Shown here: positions 55,473-64,000 of the stretch, piece by piece
Layout of the letters: each line of letters begins with the position of its first letter
Numbering within the stretch: the first letter of the stretch is position 1
Assembly (NCBI RefSeq): GCF_020911945.1
Contig: NZ_CP087135.1
Location: 1,116,001-1,180,000 of the forward strand
Direction: 5' to 3'
Length of the DNA: 64,000 nucleotides
Source: Flavobacterium galactosidilyticum
GTDB taxonomy: Bacteria > Bacteroidota > Bacteroidia > Flavobacteriales > Flavobacteriaceae
The notes under the pieces: model-generated
Told to the model about the DNA's origin: nothing
The model's database searches: none
What the model saw: the letters and a program-made list of their open reading frames with translations, nothing else
Position numbers and translations under genes: made by a program

Positions 55473-57126
55473 ATTTTTTCTTGGTATCTGTTTTCTTTTT
55501 TGGTTCTGGCGTATAGGGAATGTTTAAGTCAAAAACTTGTTCAACATCCCAATTAGGTCTAACATCTATTTCTTTTGAAAAATAAATTACTTCTTCGGGA
55601 GCTCGTTTTTCTATATAATTACCCGTATCGTAAATTTTATTTTTGTTTGTATCATATATAGCTCGAAGTGTAAATTGTGCTGGTTCGAGAAGATTAAAAT
55701 AGACAGTTGAATTACTCTCCGCATATTCAGAAGCCAAAACATCACCCTTTGAATCTGTCAATTCAACGATAACGGGAAATTTTTTGACGTTTTGTAATTT
55801 TACAATAATGTTTCCATAATCGGCAGTGTTTAGGGTACTCACTTTATATGATAAGGTGTCATTAGATTTTTCGAAAAAATCACTCAAAGCACCTGGTAAA
55901 ATGGTGAAGGTGTATTTTTCTGAAGGTTCTTTCTTGAAATCAAAAAATAATTTTTGATTGAACTCGTCGTATTCTGTGGTGAAAGCAACAGCAATAGAGT
56001 CTTTGTTAATCAATCTCATTTTTGAGTTGTCAAATTTCACCAATGGCGTAGCGGTTTCTAAAGTGAACCGATTTCTAAAATGTAAGGTGCCACTGTATAA
56101 AGCAGTGATGTTAAGAGTGTCTTTTTTCTGGTCTTTAATTTTAAAAGTGAATTCTTTTGTGTATTTATCTTTTGTTATCGCTACTGCCAAAGAATCAGCT
56201 TTTAAAGGTTTAAACCATATCTGGAGCGAATCCTTCTTAGGAAACTGAGTAACAATTGTGGGTAAAATTTCGTTGTTCTTTTTTAAAACTATTTTTGGTC
56301 TGGATTGAACTTGGTTTATATCTCCTTCATAACCTATAAGAAGCCTGTTTCCTGATGCTTGTGTAGGTTTAAAAGCGTTGAAAGGCAATACTTCTTTGAA
56401 AAGTTCTAACTCGTATATCGTGTCAGATGGCACAGTAATAAACTCTTTATAAAACCCAATTTTATCTGTTTTTGGGTTGTATTTATTGTTGTTATTTTGG
56501 TCTTTCATAGCCAAAAGTAGATACTTTCCAGCTTTTAAATTCTCTAATCGAAACGTTTTTAAGCTGTCTAAAGTATTAGTAATATACCTTGGGGTTTCTT
56601 TGTAAATAATTGAATCTTTAAAGCTCTCATTGACTTCGTAGAGCATTATTGAAACGAACGATTCTACTTCTTTGTCAATAGCACTTTTTACTTTTCCTTC
56701 AATACTTAATGAATCAATGTAGTCACCAGTGGAAAATACGTATTTGAATTGGTTCAATGTATTTCCTTCGTTATTATCTGCTATACTTTGCCCGAAATTA
56801 AAGCTGTATGTTGTGTTGGGTTGTAGGGTATCTTTTATCTTAATAGTCATGTATTTGCTAGCAGTGGTTGGCAGAATTAGTGGTTCCTGCTTCATTGGTG
56901 GCGAAATAATCAGTTGCTTGTTTAGGTTTTTGAGTTTTATATATTCGTCAAACTCTAATTTGATTTCACTTCCCTTAAAATTTGTGTTGAAGTTCTTTGG
57001 AAAACTCATTTTTAAAACGGGAGCAATTGTGTCTTTCATTCCGCCAGTAATAGAGCCTCGCTTGGCACAACTAGCTAACGAAAGAGTTAATATGATATAT
57101 ATAAGGAGTGTTTTATTTTTAAACAT
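55462..57126 (-). CDS. Lipoprotein with N-terminal Ig-like (Big_5) domain
   Basis: 554 residues from the ATG at 57126, which fits the lipoprotein signal (FKNKTLLIYIILTLSLASC); an upstream TTG is in frame but unlikely. After the lipidated Cys comes CAKRGSITGGMKDTIAPVL, the usual opening of flavobacterial Ig-like-domain lipoproteins, then APVL...FPKNFNTNFKG and IKLEFDEYIKL of the Big_5 domain. The rest is beta-rich repeats and a Lys-rich tail. Function unknown, probably cell-envelope-associated. Convergent with the nitrilase gene. Confidence 0.88.
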   Translation of the reverse strand: MFKNKTLLIYIILTLSLASCAKRGSITGGMKDTIAPVLKMSFPKNFNTNFKGSEIKLEFDEYIKLKNLNKQLIISPPMKQEPLILPTTASKYMTIKIKDTLQPNTTYSFNFGQSIADNNEGNTLNQFKYVFSTGDYIDSLSIEGKVKSAIDKEVESFVSIMLYEVNESFKDSIIYKETPRYITNTLDSLKTFRLENLKAGKYLLLAMKDQNNNNKYNPKTDKIGFYKEFITVPSDTIYELELFKEVLPFNAFKPTQASGNRLLIGYEGDINQVQSRPKIVLKKNNEILPTIVTQFPKKDSLQIWFKPLKADSLAVAITKDKYTKEFTFKIKDQKKDTLNITALYSGTLHFRNRFTLETATPLVKFDNSKMRLINKDSIAVAFTTEYDEFNQKLFFDFKKEPSEKYTFTILPGALSDFFEKSNDTLSYKVSTLNTADYGNIIVKLQNVKKFPVIVELTDSKGDVLASEYAESNSTVYFNLLEPAQFTLRAIYDTNKNKIYDTGNYIEKRAPEEVIYFSKEIDVRPNWDVEQVFDLNIPYTPEPKKKTDTKKKSSF

Positions 57127-57360
57127 AAAATTTGAGAAATTAAGTTTACAAAATAACAATTATATTTGCTCTCATCGAAACTTTTATGTTTTTTTTATAT
57201 CACCAATAAGTACGCTTAATATTGTTTCGTTTTTAGATTGATTTACTTTCTTATTACTTGTTTTGTAAAAGTAAAATGTCAATTTTTGATGAATGCAATA
57301 GAATACAAGTCTATTGAAGGATAAATGTGGAAAAGACTTTAGTTTTTAATAAATTATAAA

Positions 57361-57762
57361 ATGAGAAAAATAGAACATATAGGAATTGCAGTAAAAGATT
57401 TAGAAGTATCAAATTTAGTTTTTGAAAAACTCTTTGGCGCTCCAGCATACAAGTTTGAAGTGGTACAAAGTGAAGGAGTAAGCACTTCTTTTTTTATGAA
57501 TGGACCTAATAAAATTGAGCTTTTGGCTGCTACTAATCCAGAAAGTCCAATTGCTAAATTTTTAGAAAAAAAGGGAGAGGGAATACATCACATCGCGTTT
57601 GATGTTGAAGATATTGTTTCAGAGATTGCTCGTTTAAAAAAGGAAGGATTTATTGTTTTGAACGAAATTCCAAAAAAGGGTGCTGATAACAAATGGGTTG
57701 CTTTTTTGCACCCTAAAAGTACTAATGGAGTTTTGATAGAACTTTGTCAGGAAATAAAATAA
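57361..57762 (+). CDS. mce: Methylmalonyl-CoA epimerase
   Basis: 133 residues, vicinal-oxygen-chelate fold with two beta-alpha-beta-beta-beta modules. Metal ligands are His6 in IEHIGIAVKDL, a His in GIHHIAFDVED, and Glu in GVLIELCQE. It interconverts the (R) and (S) forms of methylmalonyl-CoA on the way between propionyl-CoA and succinyl-CoA. Length and sequence are standard for the family. Single gene, followed by a tRNA. Confidence 0.93.
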   Translation: MRKIEHIGIAVKDLEVSNLVFEKLFGAPAYKFEVVQSEGVSTSFFMNGPNKIELLAATNPESPIAKFLEKKGEGIHHIAFDVEDIVSEIARLKKEGFIVLNEIPKKGADNKWVAFLHPKSTNGVLIELCQEIK

Positions 57763-57885
57763 GTACTGTTCTAATATTCAGTTAGTTTGTATATCAGAGA
57801 AATTTATTATCTAAATTTTTGAAAATCTAATTAAAAAATAGTTGTAGTAAACCAAAAATAGTAGTAATATTGCAAACTCTAAACC

Positions 57886-57959
57886 GGTCCTATAGCTCAG
57901 CTGGTTAGAGCACCTGACTCATAATCAGGTGGTCCCTGGTTCGAGCCCAGGTGGGACCA
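57886..57959 (+). tRNA. tRNA with CAU anticodon (elongator Met or Ile2)
   Basis: 74 bases: acceptor GGTCCTA / TGGGACC, D-loop AGCTCAGCTGGTTAGAGC, anticodon loop CTCATAA, T-arm CCTGGTTCGAGCCCAGG, discriminator A. The anticodon CAU could be elongator Met or lysidine-modified Ile; it is not the initiator type, since its acceptor begins with a G-C pair. CCA is not encoded. Confidence 0.93.
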
Positions 57960-57970
57960 CTAGTAAAATC

Positions 57971-58000
57971 AAGCCTTCGCAGAAATGTGAAGGCTTTTTT
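57971..58000 (+). terminator. Terminator after the CAU tRNA
   Basis: 8-bp stem AAGCCTTC / GAAGGCTT, 10-base loop, then TTTTG, 11 bases after the tRNA. Confidence 0.75.
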
Positions 58001-58123
58001 GTTTCTATCAGTACAACATATGTACAACAAATTGTCGACTTCGCAAAGATACTAAACTTTTCATTCTGTTTCAATTAGCTATATTTTTTAGTATTTTTAC
58101 TCTTAAAAAAAAATATTAGAATT

Positions 58124-58876
58124 ATGAAAAATATAATTGAAGAAATTTTTTTCTTTCTTCATGAACAAATTGAAAAGTTAAATTCGATCTTTAGTTCTAA
58201 GATATCGCCTCTCATATTAGCTCCATTATTACCTTTTTCAGTTGTGATTATTAGTGTTATTCAATTGAGTGGCGGTGTTTTTATTTTATTCAATTCAATA
58301 GTAATATTTATAGGAATTATTTTCACTTTCTTACTTGGAGCATCTTCATTTTATTTCTACAAAAATGAAAATATTTATACGATAATTAAAAGAAAAAAAT
58401 CGAATAAGAATCTGTCTCAATTTAAGAGTAATTCTAATATCGTAAATTTCAGTAATGAAAAAAGTATTTTAGAAATTCTTGAAAAGAACAAGGGTAAAAT
58501 TGGGCATTATTATTTCGAGCTCAGAAAAATAGATGTTTTTGAATTTGACACTTCATTAAATGACTTCACAAATTTAATTTCTAATTGTTTCAACGATAAG
58601 TCCAATGATAGTTATGCTTTTAATTTAGAAATTAGCGCTTACCATGCTCACTATTTTATTAGGGAGTTCTTAATTCCATTCTTGGGAAAACTAGATCCGA
58701 ATTTTATTATATCCAAAAATCATATTGTTTCACTTTTAAAATACAAAAAAGATAATAATTATCTTCCAATAAGCGAAGGGTCATTTTCAAACTTAGGAAG
58801 AGTAAAGTATACTGAAGATCAGAAGAAATTATATGATGATGACCGCATCGCTTTTAAAGCTAGTCAATCGAAATAA
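58124..58876 (+). CDS. Membrane protein of unknown function
   Basis: 250 residues. Two transmembrane segments near the N-terminus (about 27-50 and 53-77), then a basic stretch (KRKKSNKN) and a cytoplasmic domain of about 165 residues, Asn/Lys/Phe-rich. I do not recognise a family. Low GC and no close neighbours of known role. It overlaps the following small gene by 44 bases in another frame. Confidence 0.65.
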   Translation: MKNIIEEIFFFLHEQIEKLNSIFSSKISPLILAPLLPFSVVIISVIQLSGGVFILFNSIVIFIGIIFTFLLGASSFYFYKNENIYTIIKRKKSNKNLSQFKSNSNIVNFSNEKSILEILEKNKGKIGHYYFELRKIDVFEFDTSLNDFTNLISNCFNDKSNDSYAFNLEISAYHAHYFIREFLIPFLGKLDPNFIISKNHIVSLLKYKKDNNYLPISEGSFSNLGRVKYTEDQKKLYDDDRIAFKASQSK

Positions 58877-59078
58877 GAGCGAATTATTGATTTTGGAGTT
58901 ACTACATGAATGTTTTGAGAAAATGGACGAGGAGGAACTTAAAGTGGCACCTAACGACTTGTATCTTCTTTTACGCAAGCAAAACAACAGAATTTCTATT
59001 TCTGCTAATGAAATAAGAAACATTTTGAAACGATGGAATTTCATTCCCGAAGATAATTGGAAAAACCGGTCAAATTGA
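58833..59078 (+). pseudogene. Small gene truncated by the IS21 element
   Basis: 81 codons with coding character (KSELLILELLHECFEKMDEE; ISISANEIRNILKRWNFIPE, winged-helix-like). The stop TGA at 59076-59078 lies inside the left terminal repeat of the IS, so the original C-terminus is missing. The part beyond the right IS end shows no clear continuation. It could be the second part of a larger gene or a frameshifted extension of the one before. Confidence 0.55.
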
Positions 59079-59158
59079 CCACCACTTTCCAGTGTAAATT
59101 GACCACCAGTTCCGGAGCAAACTGACCACCACTTTCCAGTTCAAATTGACCACCTAAT
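59075..59158 (+). repeat. Left-end tandem transposase-binding repeats
   Basis: Four copies of TTGACCACC (third with CTGACCACC) at a regular 24-bp period, each followed by a variable 15-base tail ending in AAA or AAAC. Matching inverted copies fill 61605-61684 at the right end. Confidence 0.85.
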
Positions 59159-59237
59159 TTTGGGGTAAATTGATTATTAAAAACTACTGACTTTTTCATG
59201 TTGTTAGCACCATACATTCGTTAAAAAAATACGGATT

Positions 59238-60785
59238 ATGGCAAACAAAATAACAGACATGAGTAAAATTAGAAAAGTAATTAAATTCTATTGTGAAGGA
59301 AAGAGTAAGTTGTTTATAAGTAGCTACTTATCCCTTTCCAGGAATACGGTAAAGAAGTATATTTCTTTATTTGAAGTTCTCGGATTAAACTTTGAATTAA
59401 TTGATAGAAAAACAGATGCAGAACTAGAACTTTTGTTTTCACAGACTACTGTGGAATCCATTAGTCCCAAATTGCAGATCCTATACGATTTTTTCCCTAA
59501 AATGGAACGTGAACTAAAGAAAGTTGGCGTTACCGTACAACATATGTGGGAGCAATATATTGCCGTAAACCCCGATGGTTACAGGAGTTCGCAATTTGCT
59601 CATCATTACAAAGTATGGGGTAAACGAGTCAATCCTGTAATGCATATGAATCACAAAGCCGGTGATAAAATGTATGTGGATTATGCCGGAAAAACACTCT
59701 CCATCATTGATAAAGATACCGGAGAAATCAAAGAAGTACAGTTTTTTGTAGCCATATTGGGAGCCAGCCAATATACCTATGCAGAAGCTTCCATGAGCCA
59801 ACAAAAGGAAGATTTTGTTACTTCGGTAGAAAATGCCATGCGTTTTTTTGAAGGTACTCCTGCGGCAATTGTTCCCGATAATTTAAAATCTGCAGTGATA
59901 AAAAGCAGTCGTTTTGAGCCAACAATCAATGAAACCCTGGCTGATTTAGCGGAATATTATCAAACCACAATCTTACCTGCCAGGGCTTATAAACCAAGGG
60001 ATAAATCATTGGTTGAAGGTGCGGTAAAGATATTGTACAGAAGGATTTACGTAACTCTAAAAGAAACCAAATTCTTTTCTCTAGAAGAATTAAACCAGCA
60101 GATATGGGATTTATTAGATGCTCATAATAGTCGAAAACTCACAGGACGTCCTTACTCCCGTAAAGAATTGTTTTTAGAAGATGAGAAACAAAAACTACGC
60201 CCACTACCACAAGAACGCTTTGAAATCAAATACCAATCCTTTGCAACGGTGATGCAAAACGGACATGTCCAATTAAGTCAAGACAAAAATTACTATAGTG
60301 TTCCGTATCAATATGTAAAGAAAAAAGCGAAACTCTTGTATACCAAATCAACGGTAGAGATCTATTACAAATACAATCGAATAGCCATTCATCCGAGGAA
60401 TTACAAACCTTATGTCTATACCACAACCCCAGAACATTTAGCCAGTACACACCAATTTGTAGCCCAATGGAGCGCTGCCCGCTTCATTGATTGGGCCAGT
60501 AGTATTGATGAATCCGTAGGAGAATATATTTTGCAAATAATCGAAAGCAGAAACCACCCCGAACAAGCCTATAAAAGTTGTCTGGGAATACTAAACTTCG
60601 AGAAAAAGGTAGGCAAGTAGCGATTAATAAATGCCTGTAAACGGGCACTTGATTTTAAAATTTACAATTTTAAGACCATACAAAATATTTTAGAAAACAA
60701 CCTAGACCATATTGATTTTGAACAAGAACCCGAGCAGGAACTCCCTGTTCACGGCAACATCAGAGGAAAACAGTATTATAATTAA
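59238..60785 (+). pseudogene. istA: IS21-family transposase with in-frame stop codon
   Basis: N-terminal HTH, then the DDE catalytic core with Asp148 (MYVDYAGK), Asp214 (VPDNLKSA) and Glu260 (SLVEGAVKILY). The frame is stopped by TAG at 60618-60620 after 460 residues, but it continues in the same frame for 54 more codons (RLINACKRALDF ... GNIRGKQYYN) to a natural stop at 60785, giving the usual length of about 515. A single C-to-T change (CAG to TAG) would explain it. The catalytic core is complete, so residual activity is possible. Confidence 0.85.
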
Positions 60786-60802
60786 ATTAAAACCCAATAA
60801 TC

Positions 60803-61540
60803 ATGAATGAATCCACAGTAACAAAAATGAAACAAATGAAGCTTTATGGTATGCATAATGCTTTTAAAACCGCCATTGAAAGCGGGAAAACTGACCATTA
60901 CACACTTGATCAGTTTGTATCGATGCTTATTGATGCCGAATGGGATGAAAGACATAATCGTCGCATTGAACGCAGTATCAAAAATGCCCGATTCCATTAC
61001 AAATCAAATATTGAAAGTATCAATTTTGACCAAACCCGTAATCTGGATCGAAACATGGTGCTACGTCTGGCAGAATGCGAATTTGTAGAGAAAAACGAAA
61101 ACATTTTAATCACAGGAAGTACTGGTGTAGGTAAGAGTTATTTAGGTACAGCATTAGGTTATCAAGCCTGTATACAGGGTTTTAAGGTAAGTTATTTTAA
61201 TACTTCAAAGTTGTTTGCTAAATTAAAAATGGCCAAAGCAGATGGTTCTTATCTTCGAGAACTGGCAAGAATAGAACGGCAAGATGTTATTATACTGGAC
61301 GATTTTGGACTCCAAGCATTAGATAGTCATAACCGAATTACCCTTTTAGAGATCATTGAAGACAGGCATAATAATGGTTCTATAATTGTAACATCACAAA
61401 TCCCAGTGCAAGGCTGGTATGACATCATTGGAGAAAAAACAATAGCTGATGCAATTTTGGATAGGCTGATACATCAATCTCACCGAATCGAATTGCACGG
61501 AGAATCTATGAGAAAAAAAAGGGGCATAAACAAAAGCTAA
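60803..61540 (+). CDS. istB: IS21-family helper ATPase
   Basis: 245 residues. Walker A GSTGVGKS at 105-112, Walker B VIILDDFG, then the AAA+ sensor region TSQIPVQGWYD. It assembles on target DNA and stimulates IstA. Starts 17 bases after the original istA stop, as normal for the family. Appears intact. Confidence 0.94.
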   Translation: MNESTVTKMKQMKLYGMHNAFKTAIESGKTDHYTLDQFVSMLIDAEWDERHNRRIERSIKNARFHYKSNIESINFDQTRNLDRNMVLRLAECEFVEKNENILITGSTGVGKSYLGTALGYQACIQGFKVSYFNTSKLFAKLKMAKADGSYLRELARIERQDVIILDDFGLQALDSHNRITLLEIIEDRHNNGSIIVTSQIPVQGWYDIIGEKTIADAILDRLIHQSHRIELHGESMRKKRGINKS

Positions 61541-61790
61541 TATTTAAGTATATTTGAATACTAATTAACAGATGAAAAAAAGTAGTTTTTAATGAAAAAT
61601 GGAGGTGGTCATTTTGCTCCGGAATTAGGTGGTCATTTTGAATTGGAATCAGGTGCTCACTTTAAATTGGAATTGGGTGGTCAATATCACTGGAATTTGC
61701 AATCTGTTTTCTAAATTAATAAGTATTGTTTACTTTTAAATATTTTGGATAAATTTAAGTTGGTTTAAAATTATTTTTTCTTTTTAATGA

Positions 61791-61850
61791 TAATTTTAAG
61801 TGTTATATGTATTTTTTTAACAAAAAAAATACATATAACACTTAAAATTA
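61791..61850. repeat. 28-bp perfect inverted repeat with 4-base loop
   Basis: Arms 61791-61818 and 61823-61850 pair perfectly around AACA. The centre is a T-run and A-run, so it could act as a bidirectional terminator between the IS and the repeat-protein gene, but it is longer than any other hairpin in the window. The surrounding 61685-62010 holds no coding frame. Confidence 0.85.
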
Positions 61851-62010
61851 AAATGATGTTTGTCAATTATTTTTTTATTTATTAATATTAACGTTTGTTT
61901 TTTATTTTTTATTTTTTAGAGTACTTTTACCCGCAAATTACAGTCCAGATTTATAGTTATTTTAAAGAAATCCCCAGACTACAAAAATTTAAAACTTAGA
62001 AAGAAAATTT

Positions 62011-64000
62011 ATGGAGAAAAATTACTCGTTCACACAAAAAAAAATAAGTCTTTATAACAAACTCTCTTATTTTTTAGCGTTATTTTTTGCTACTATTTTG
62101 TTAAACACTAATGTATATGCTCAAAACTGTACAACTAATGCTGGTTTAAGTAGAACTATTTGTGAGAACACTCCTTTTACTCTAAATGGAGTGGTAGGAG
62201 GAAATATTGTAAGCAGTAAATGGACTCAAGTTTCTGGCCCATCTGTAGTTATTGAGAATCCCAATATTCTTAACACGAATGTTTTAGGTGCGGTAGGCGG
62301 AAATGTCTATACCTTTAGGCTTTCATCAGTTTGTACTGCTGGAGTTAGTTTTCAAGATGTAGTTATTACTGTTAATAAAATAACTACAGCTAGAACAGGA
62401 GCTAATATAATGGGTTGCCCAGGAACGTATAATTTATCCGGAAATGCACCTTTGAATAGTGGCGAAACAGGTTTGTGGACTATTGTTGGTAGTAATGCAT
62501 CAGGGGTAGTTATATCCACCCCTTCCTCACCTACCTCTGCAATTACTTTTCCTACAGGCTCTATAGGGACGTCCACATTAAGATGGACCATTACAGGTCC
62601 GGGTCCCGCCAGTACCAGATGTAGTTCTCAAGCAGATATGACTGTTACTAATTATGGTGGCGTAGTAATCGCAAATGCTGGTCCAGATCAAAATTTATCT
62701 GCCTGTTATGATGCTAAGCAAGGTGCAAATTTGAATGCATCAGTAGCTGGAAATGGAACTGGAACGCAAATAGGAACATGGGGTTTTGTGTCTGGCCCTT
62801 CAGTTCCAGTTATTAGTAGTGTTAATAATCCTACTACCGGTATATCAAATTTAGTGGAAGGAAGTTATGTCTTTAGATGGACGGTAATGGGGCCTTGTGC
62901 TCAGGGTTCAGATACAGTTACTATTAATGTTCCTGCCGCAACGCAAGGAATAACTACTGCTGTAGCTACTAATCCTAATCAAAATTTTTGTAGTGGTGTA
63001 ACACAAACTTTGCTACAAGGAAATGTTCCCCTACGTGCAGGAGAAACGGTAGAATGGACTCAAATAGCGGGTCCAACAGTTACAATAGTAAATCCAAATA
63101 GTCCAACAACACAAGTGACCGGTCTAGATGGAACTAGCAATTATACTTTTAGATATACTATTAAAGGAGGAGCAGCCAATCCATCATGTTCGAATTTTGC
63201 AGATGTAAATATTCGTTATTATTTAGGATCGGCTACTATTTCTTTAAACGGTGGAGTAAATGTATTAAGCCTTGCAGAAAACATAACTGCTGGTACAGTA
63301 TCGATCACTACTACTGGGGGAAATGCAAATGCACCTCAATTGATATCTTCACCTGCTGGTACTTCACCAGTTTTTAGTATAAGCGGCAACAACTTAAATT
63401 TTTCAAATCTTTTAAAGGCAGGAACATATACCTTTAGAGTTAGGCATTATACTAATGGTGACATTAAGACATCATGTAGTGAAGCTTTTGATGATGTTAA
63501 TATTATTGTTTCTCTTAGTCCACCTGGAGCTAATGGGGGTACAAGTCTTGCATTAGCATGCGGAGTCACTTCTGGAACTCTTTCTGGAAATGTACCAGAT
63601 GCGACCAAAGGTCATATAGGTAGATGGTCACAGTTAAATGGTCCAACTACGACTACGTTTTCTAATGTGTTTTCTACAAATCCAGTAATTTCAAATTTAA
63701 TGCCTGGTATTTATACCTATAGATGGACTATCACTGGTGGTCTTTCAGGTATTGATAAATTTAGTGATGTTACTATTACGGTTTCTGCTCCGCCTACCTC
63801 TACGATTACACCTAATCTTGTAACGAGTTGTGCAGGTAATTCTTTATTATTAACGGGAAATGAGTTAGTAGGAGGAACAACAGGATTATGGCAATATGTT
63901 TCCGGACCAGGAACTCCTACATTTTCTGATCCTACTAAAACAACAACTAGTGTAATGGGTTTGTTACCATCTAGTACTTATGTTTTTAGTTGGACAGTTA
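62011..64000 (+). CDS. Giant secreted PKD/Ig-like repeat protein (3' end outside window)
   Basis: Open from the ATG at 62011 to the window edge, 663 codons so far. The signal peptide ends NTNVYAQ. The rest is a string of similar modules of about 85-95 residues, roughly six complete plus a partial one. Each has a Cys, LSGN/LNG, a W-T segment with SGP, a Y-x-F-R-W-T strand, and ends D-V-x-I-T-V, the pattern of PKD/Ig-like adhesin repeats. Such proteins in gliding flavobacteria are type IX secreted adhesins; a C-terminal sorting domain would lie outside the window. Confidence 0.85.
   Translation, partial: MEKNYSFTQKKISLYNKLSYFLALFFATILLNTNVYAQNCTTNAGLSRTICENTPFTLNGVVGGNIVSSKWTQVSGPSVVIENPNILNTNVLGAVGGNVYTFRLSSVCTAGVSFQDVVITVNKITTARTGANIMGCPGTYNLSGNAPLNSGETGLWTIVGSNASGVVISTPSSPTSAITFPTGSIGTSTLRWTITGPGPASTRCSSQADMTVTNYGGVVIANAGPDQNLSACYDAKQGANLNASVAGNGTGTQIGTWGFVSGPSVPVISSVNNPTTGISNLVEGSYVFRWTVMGPCAQGSDTVTINVPAATQGITTAVATNPNQNFCSGVTQTLLQGNVPLRAGETVEWTQIAGPTVTIVNPNSPTTQVTGLDGTSNYTFRYTIKGGAANPSCSNFADVNIRYYLGSATISLNGGVNVLSLAENITAGTVSITTTGGNANAPQLISSPAGTSPVFSISGNNLNFSNLLKAGTYTFRVRHYTNGDIKTSCSEAFDDVNIIVSLSPPGANGGTSLALACGVTSGTLSGNVPDATKGHIGRWSQLNGPTTTTFSNVFSTNPVISNLMPGIYTYRWTITGGLSGIDKFSDVTITVSAPPTSTITPNLVTSCAGNSLLLTGNELVGGTTGLWQYVSGPGTPTFSDPTKTTTSVMGLLPSSTYVFSWTV

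Larger units (their letters stand above)
59075..61684 (+). mobile_element. IS21-family insertion sequence with istA and istB
   Basis: Bounded by TTGACCACC (59075-59083) and its reverse complement GGTGGTCAA (61676-61684). Both ends carry multiple 24-bp-spaced copies of a TGACCACC motif, as IS21 transposase-binding repeats do. Inside are istA and istB in the family order. I saw no convincing target duplication in the flanks, and istA has a premature stop. Confidence 0.88.

Noticed and set aside
57886..57959. CAU tRNA as initiator tRNA
   Set aside because: The acceptor stem begins with a standard G-C pair, whereas bacterial initiator tRNA has a mismatch there.
59075..59158. Regular 24-bp repeats as a CRISPR array
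   Set aside because: They are imperfect, lie at the IS end, have inverted counterparts at the other end, and no cas genes are present; they are transposase-binding repeats.
59060..61700. Target-site duplication flanking the IS21 element
   Set aside because: Bases on either side of TGACCACC and GGTGGTCA do not form a convincing direct repeat.

Overview
The window is a stretch of AT-rich chromosome from a flavobacterium (Bacteroidota, most likely Flavobacterium or a close relative). The evidence is the SusC/SusD pair, the absence of Shine-Dalgarno sequences, promoters with the Bacteroidota -7 box TAnnTTTG, type-IX-style giant secreted repeat proteins, and the family content overall. All functional calls come from reading motifs in the translated sequence. 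No database search was run.

Layout. 1-2820: end of the complex I operon (nuoM, cut by the window edge, and nuoN). 3063-25605: a minus-strand polysaccharide utilisation locus with three S1 sulfatases, a GH123-like enzyme (DUF4091), a GH29 fucosidase, two GH2 enzymes, a GH20 hexosaminidase and SusD/SusC. The enzyme mix fits a sulfated, fucosylated Gal/HexNAc glycan such as mucin O-glycan or keratan sulfate. Three of its transcription units start with the same 18-bp operator, always exactly 20 bp upstream of a TAnnTTTG box, and each unit ends in a strong hairpin terminator. 26165-28781: an oxidoreductase, a DsbA-like protein and a secreted repeat protein. 29243-35499: an RND efflux operon (tetR, tolC, acrA, acrB). 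35655-37307: a yceI gene split by a 1131-bp cassette carrying a Crp-type regulator and an SMR efflux pump. The cassette boundaries have integron attC-like geometry, and removing it restores the yceI frame exactly. yceI and tetR share the same promoter/operator arrangement, so the captured efflux gene sits under an efflux-type promoter. 37551-38951: polyprenyl synthetase and a small conserved gene.

38978-43740 is an accessory island between two near-identical barrel-protein paralogs. It holds a double-glycine-leader, Gly/Ser-rich putative secreted toxin with a membrane-protein partner, and a three-gene sialic-acid-type glycosylation cluster. 43859-48334: sucA and sucB with a DUF4160/DUF2442 pair wedged between them by overlapping reading frames. 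48420-53098: ThuA-like protein, retropepsin-like protease, TatD, acyltransferase-like protein and asparaginase. After tRNA-Ser (53160) there is about 800 bp of decayed DNA with transposase-HTH and Fic remnants. 54065-57959: secreted protein, nitrilase-family amidase, Ig-like lipoprotein, methylmalonyl-CoA epimerase and a CAU tRNA.

58124-61684: two small overlapping genes, the second truncated by an IS21-family element whose istA carries an internal stop codon. 62011-64000: the first 663 codons of a giant secreted PKD/Ig-like repeat protein that runs off the window.
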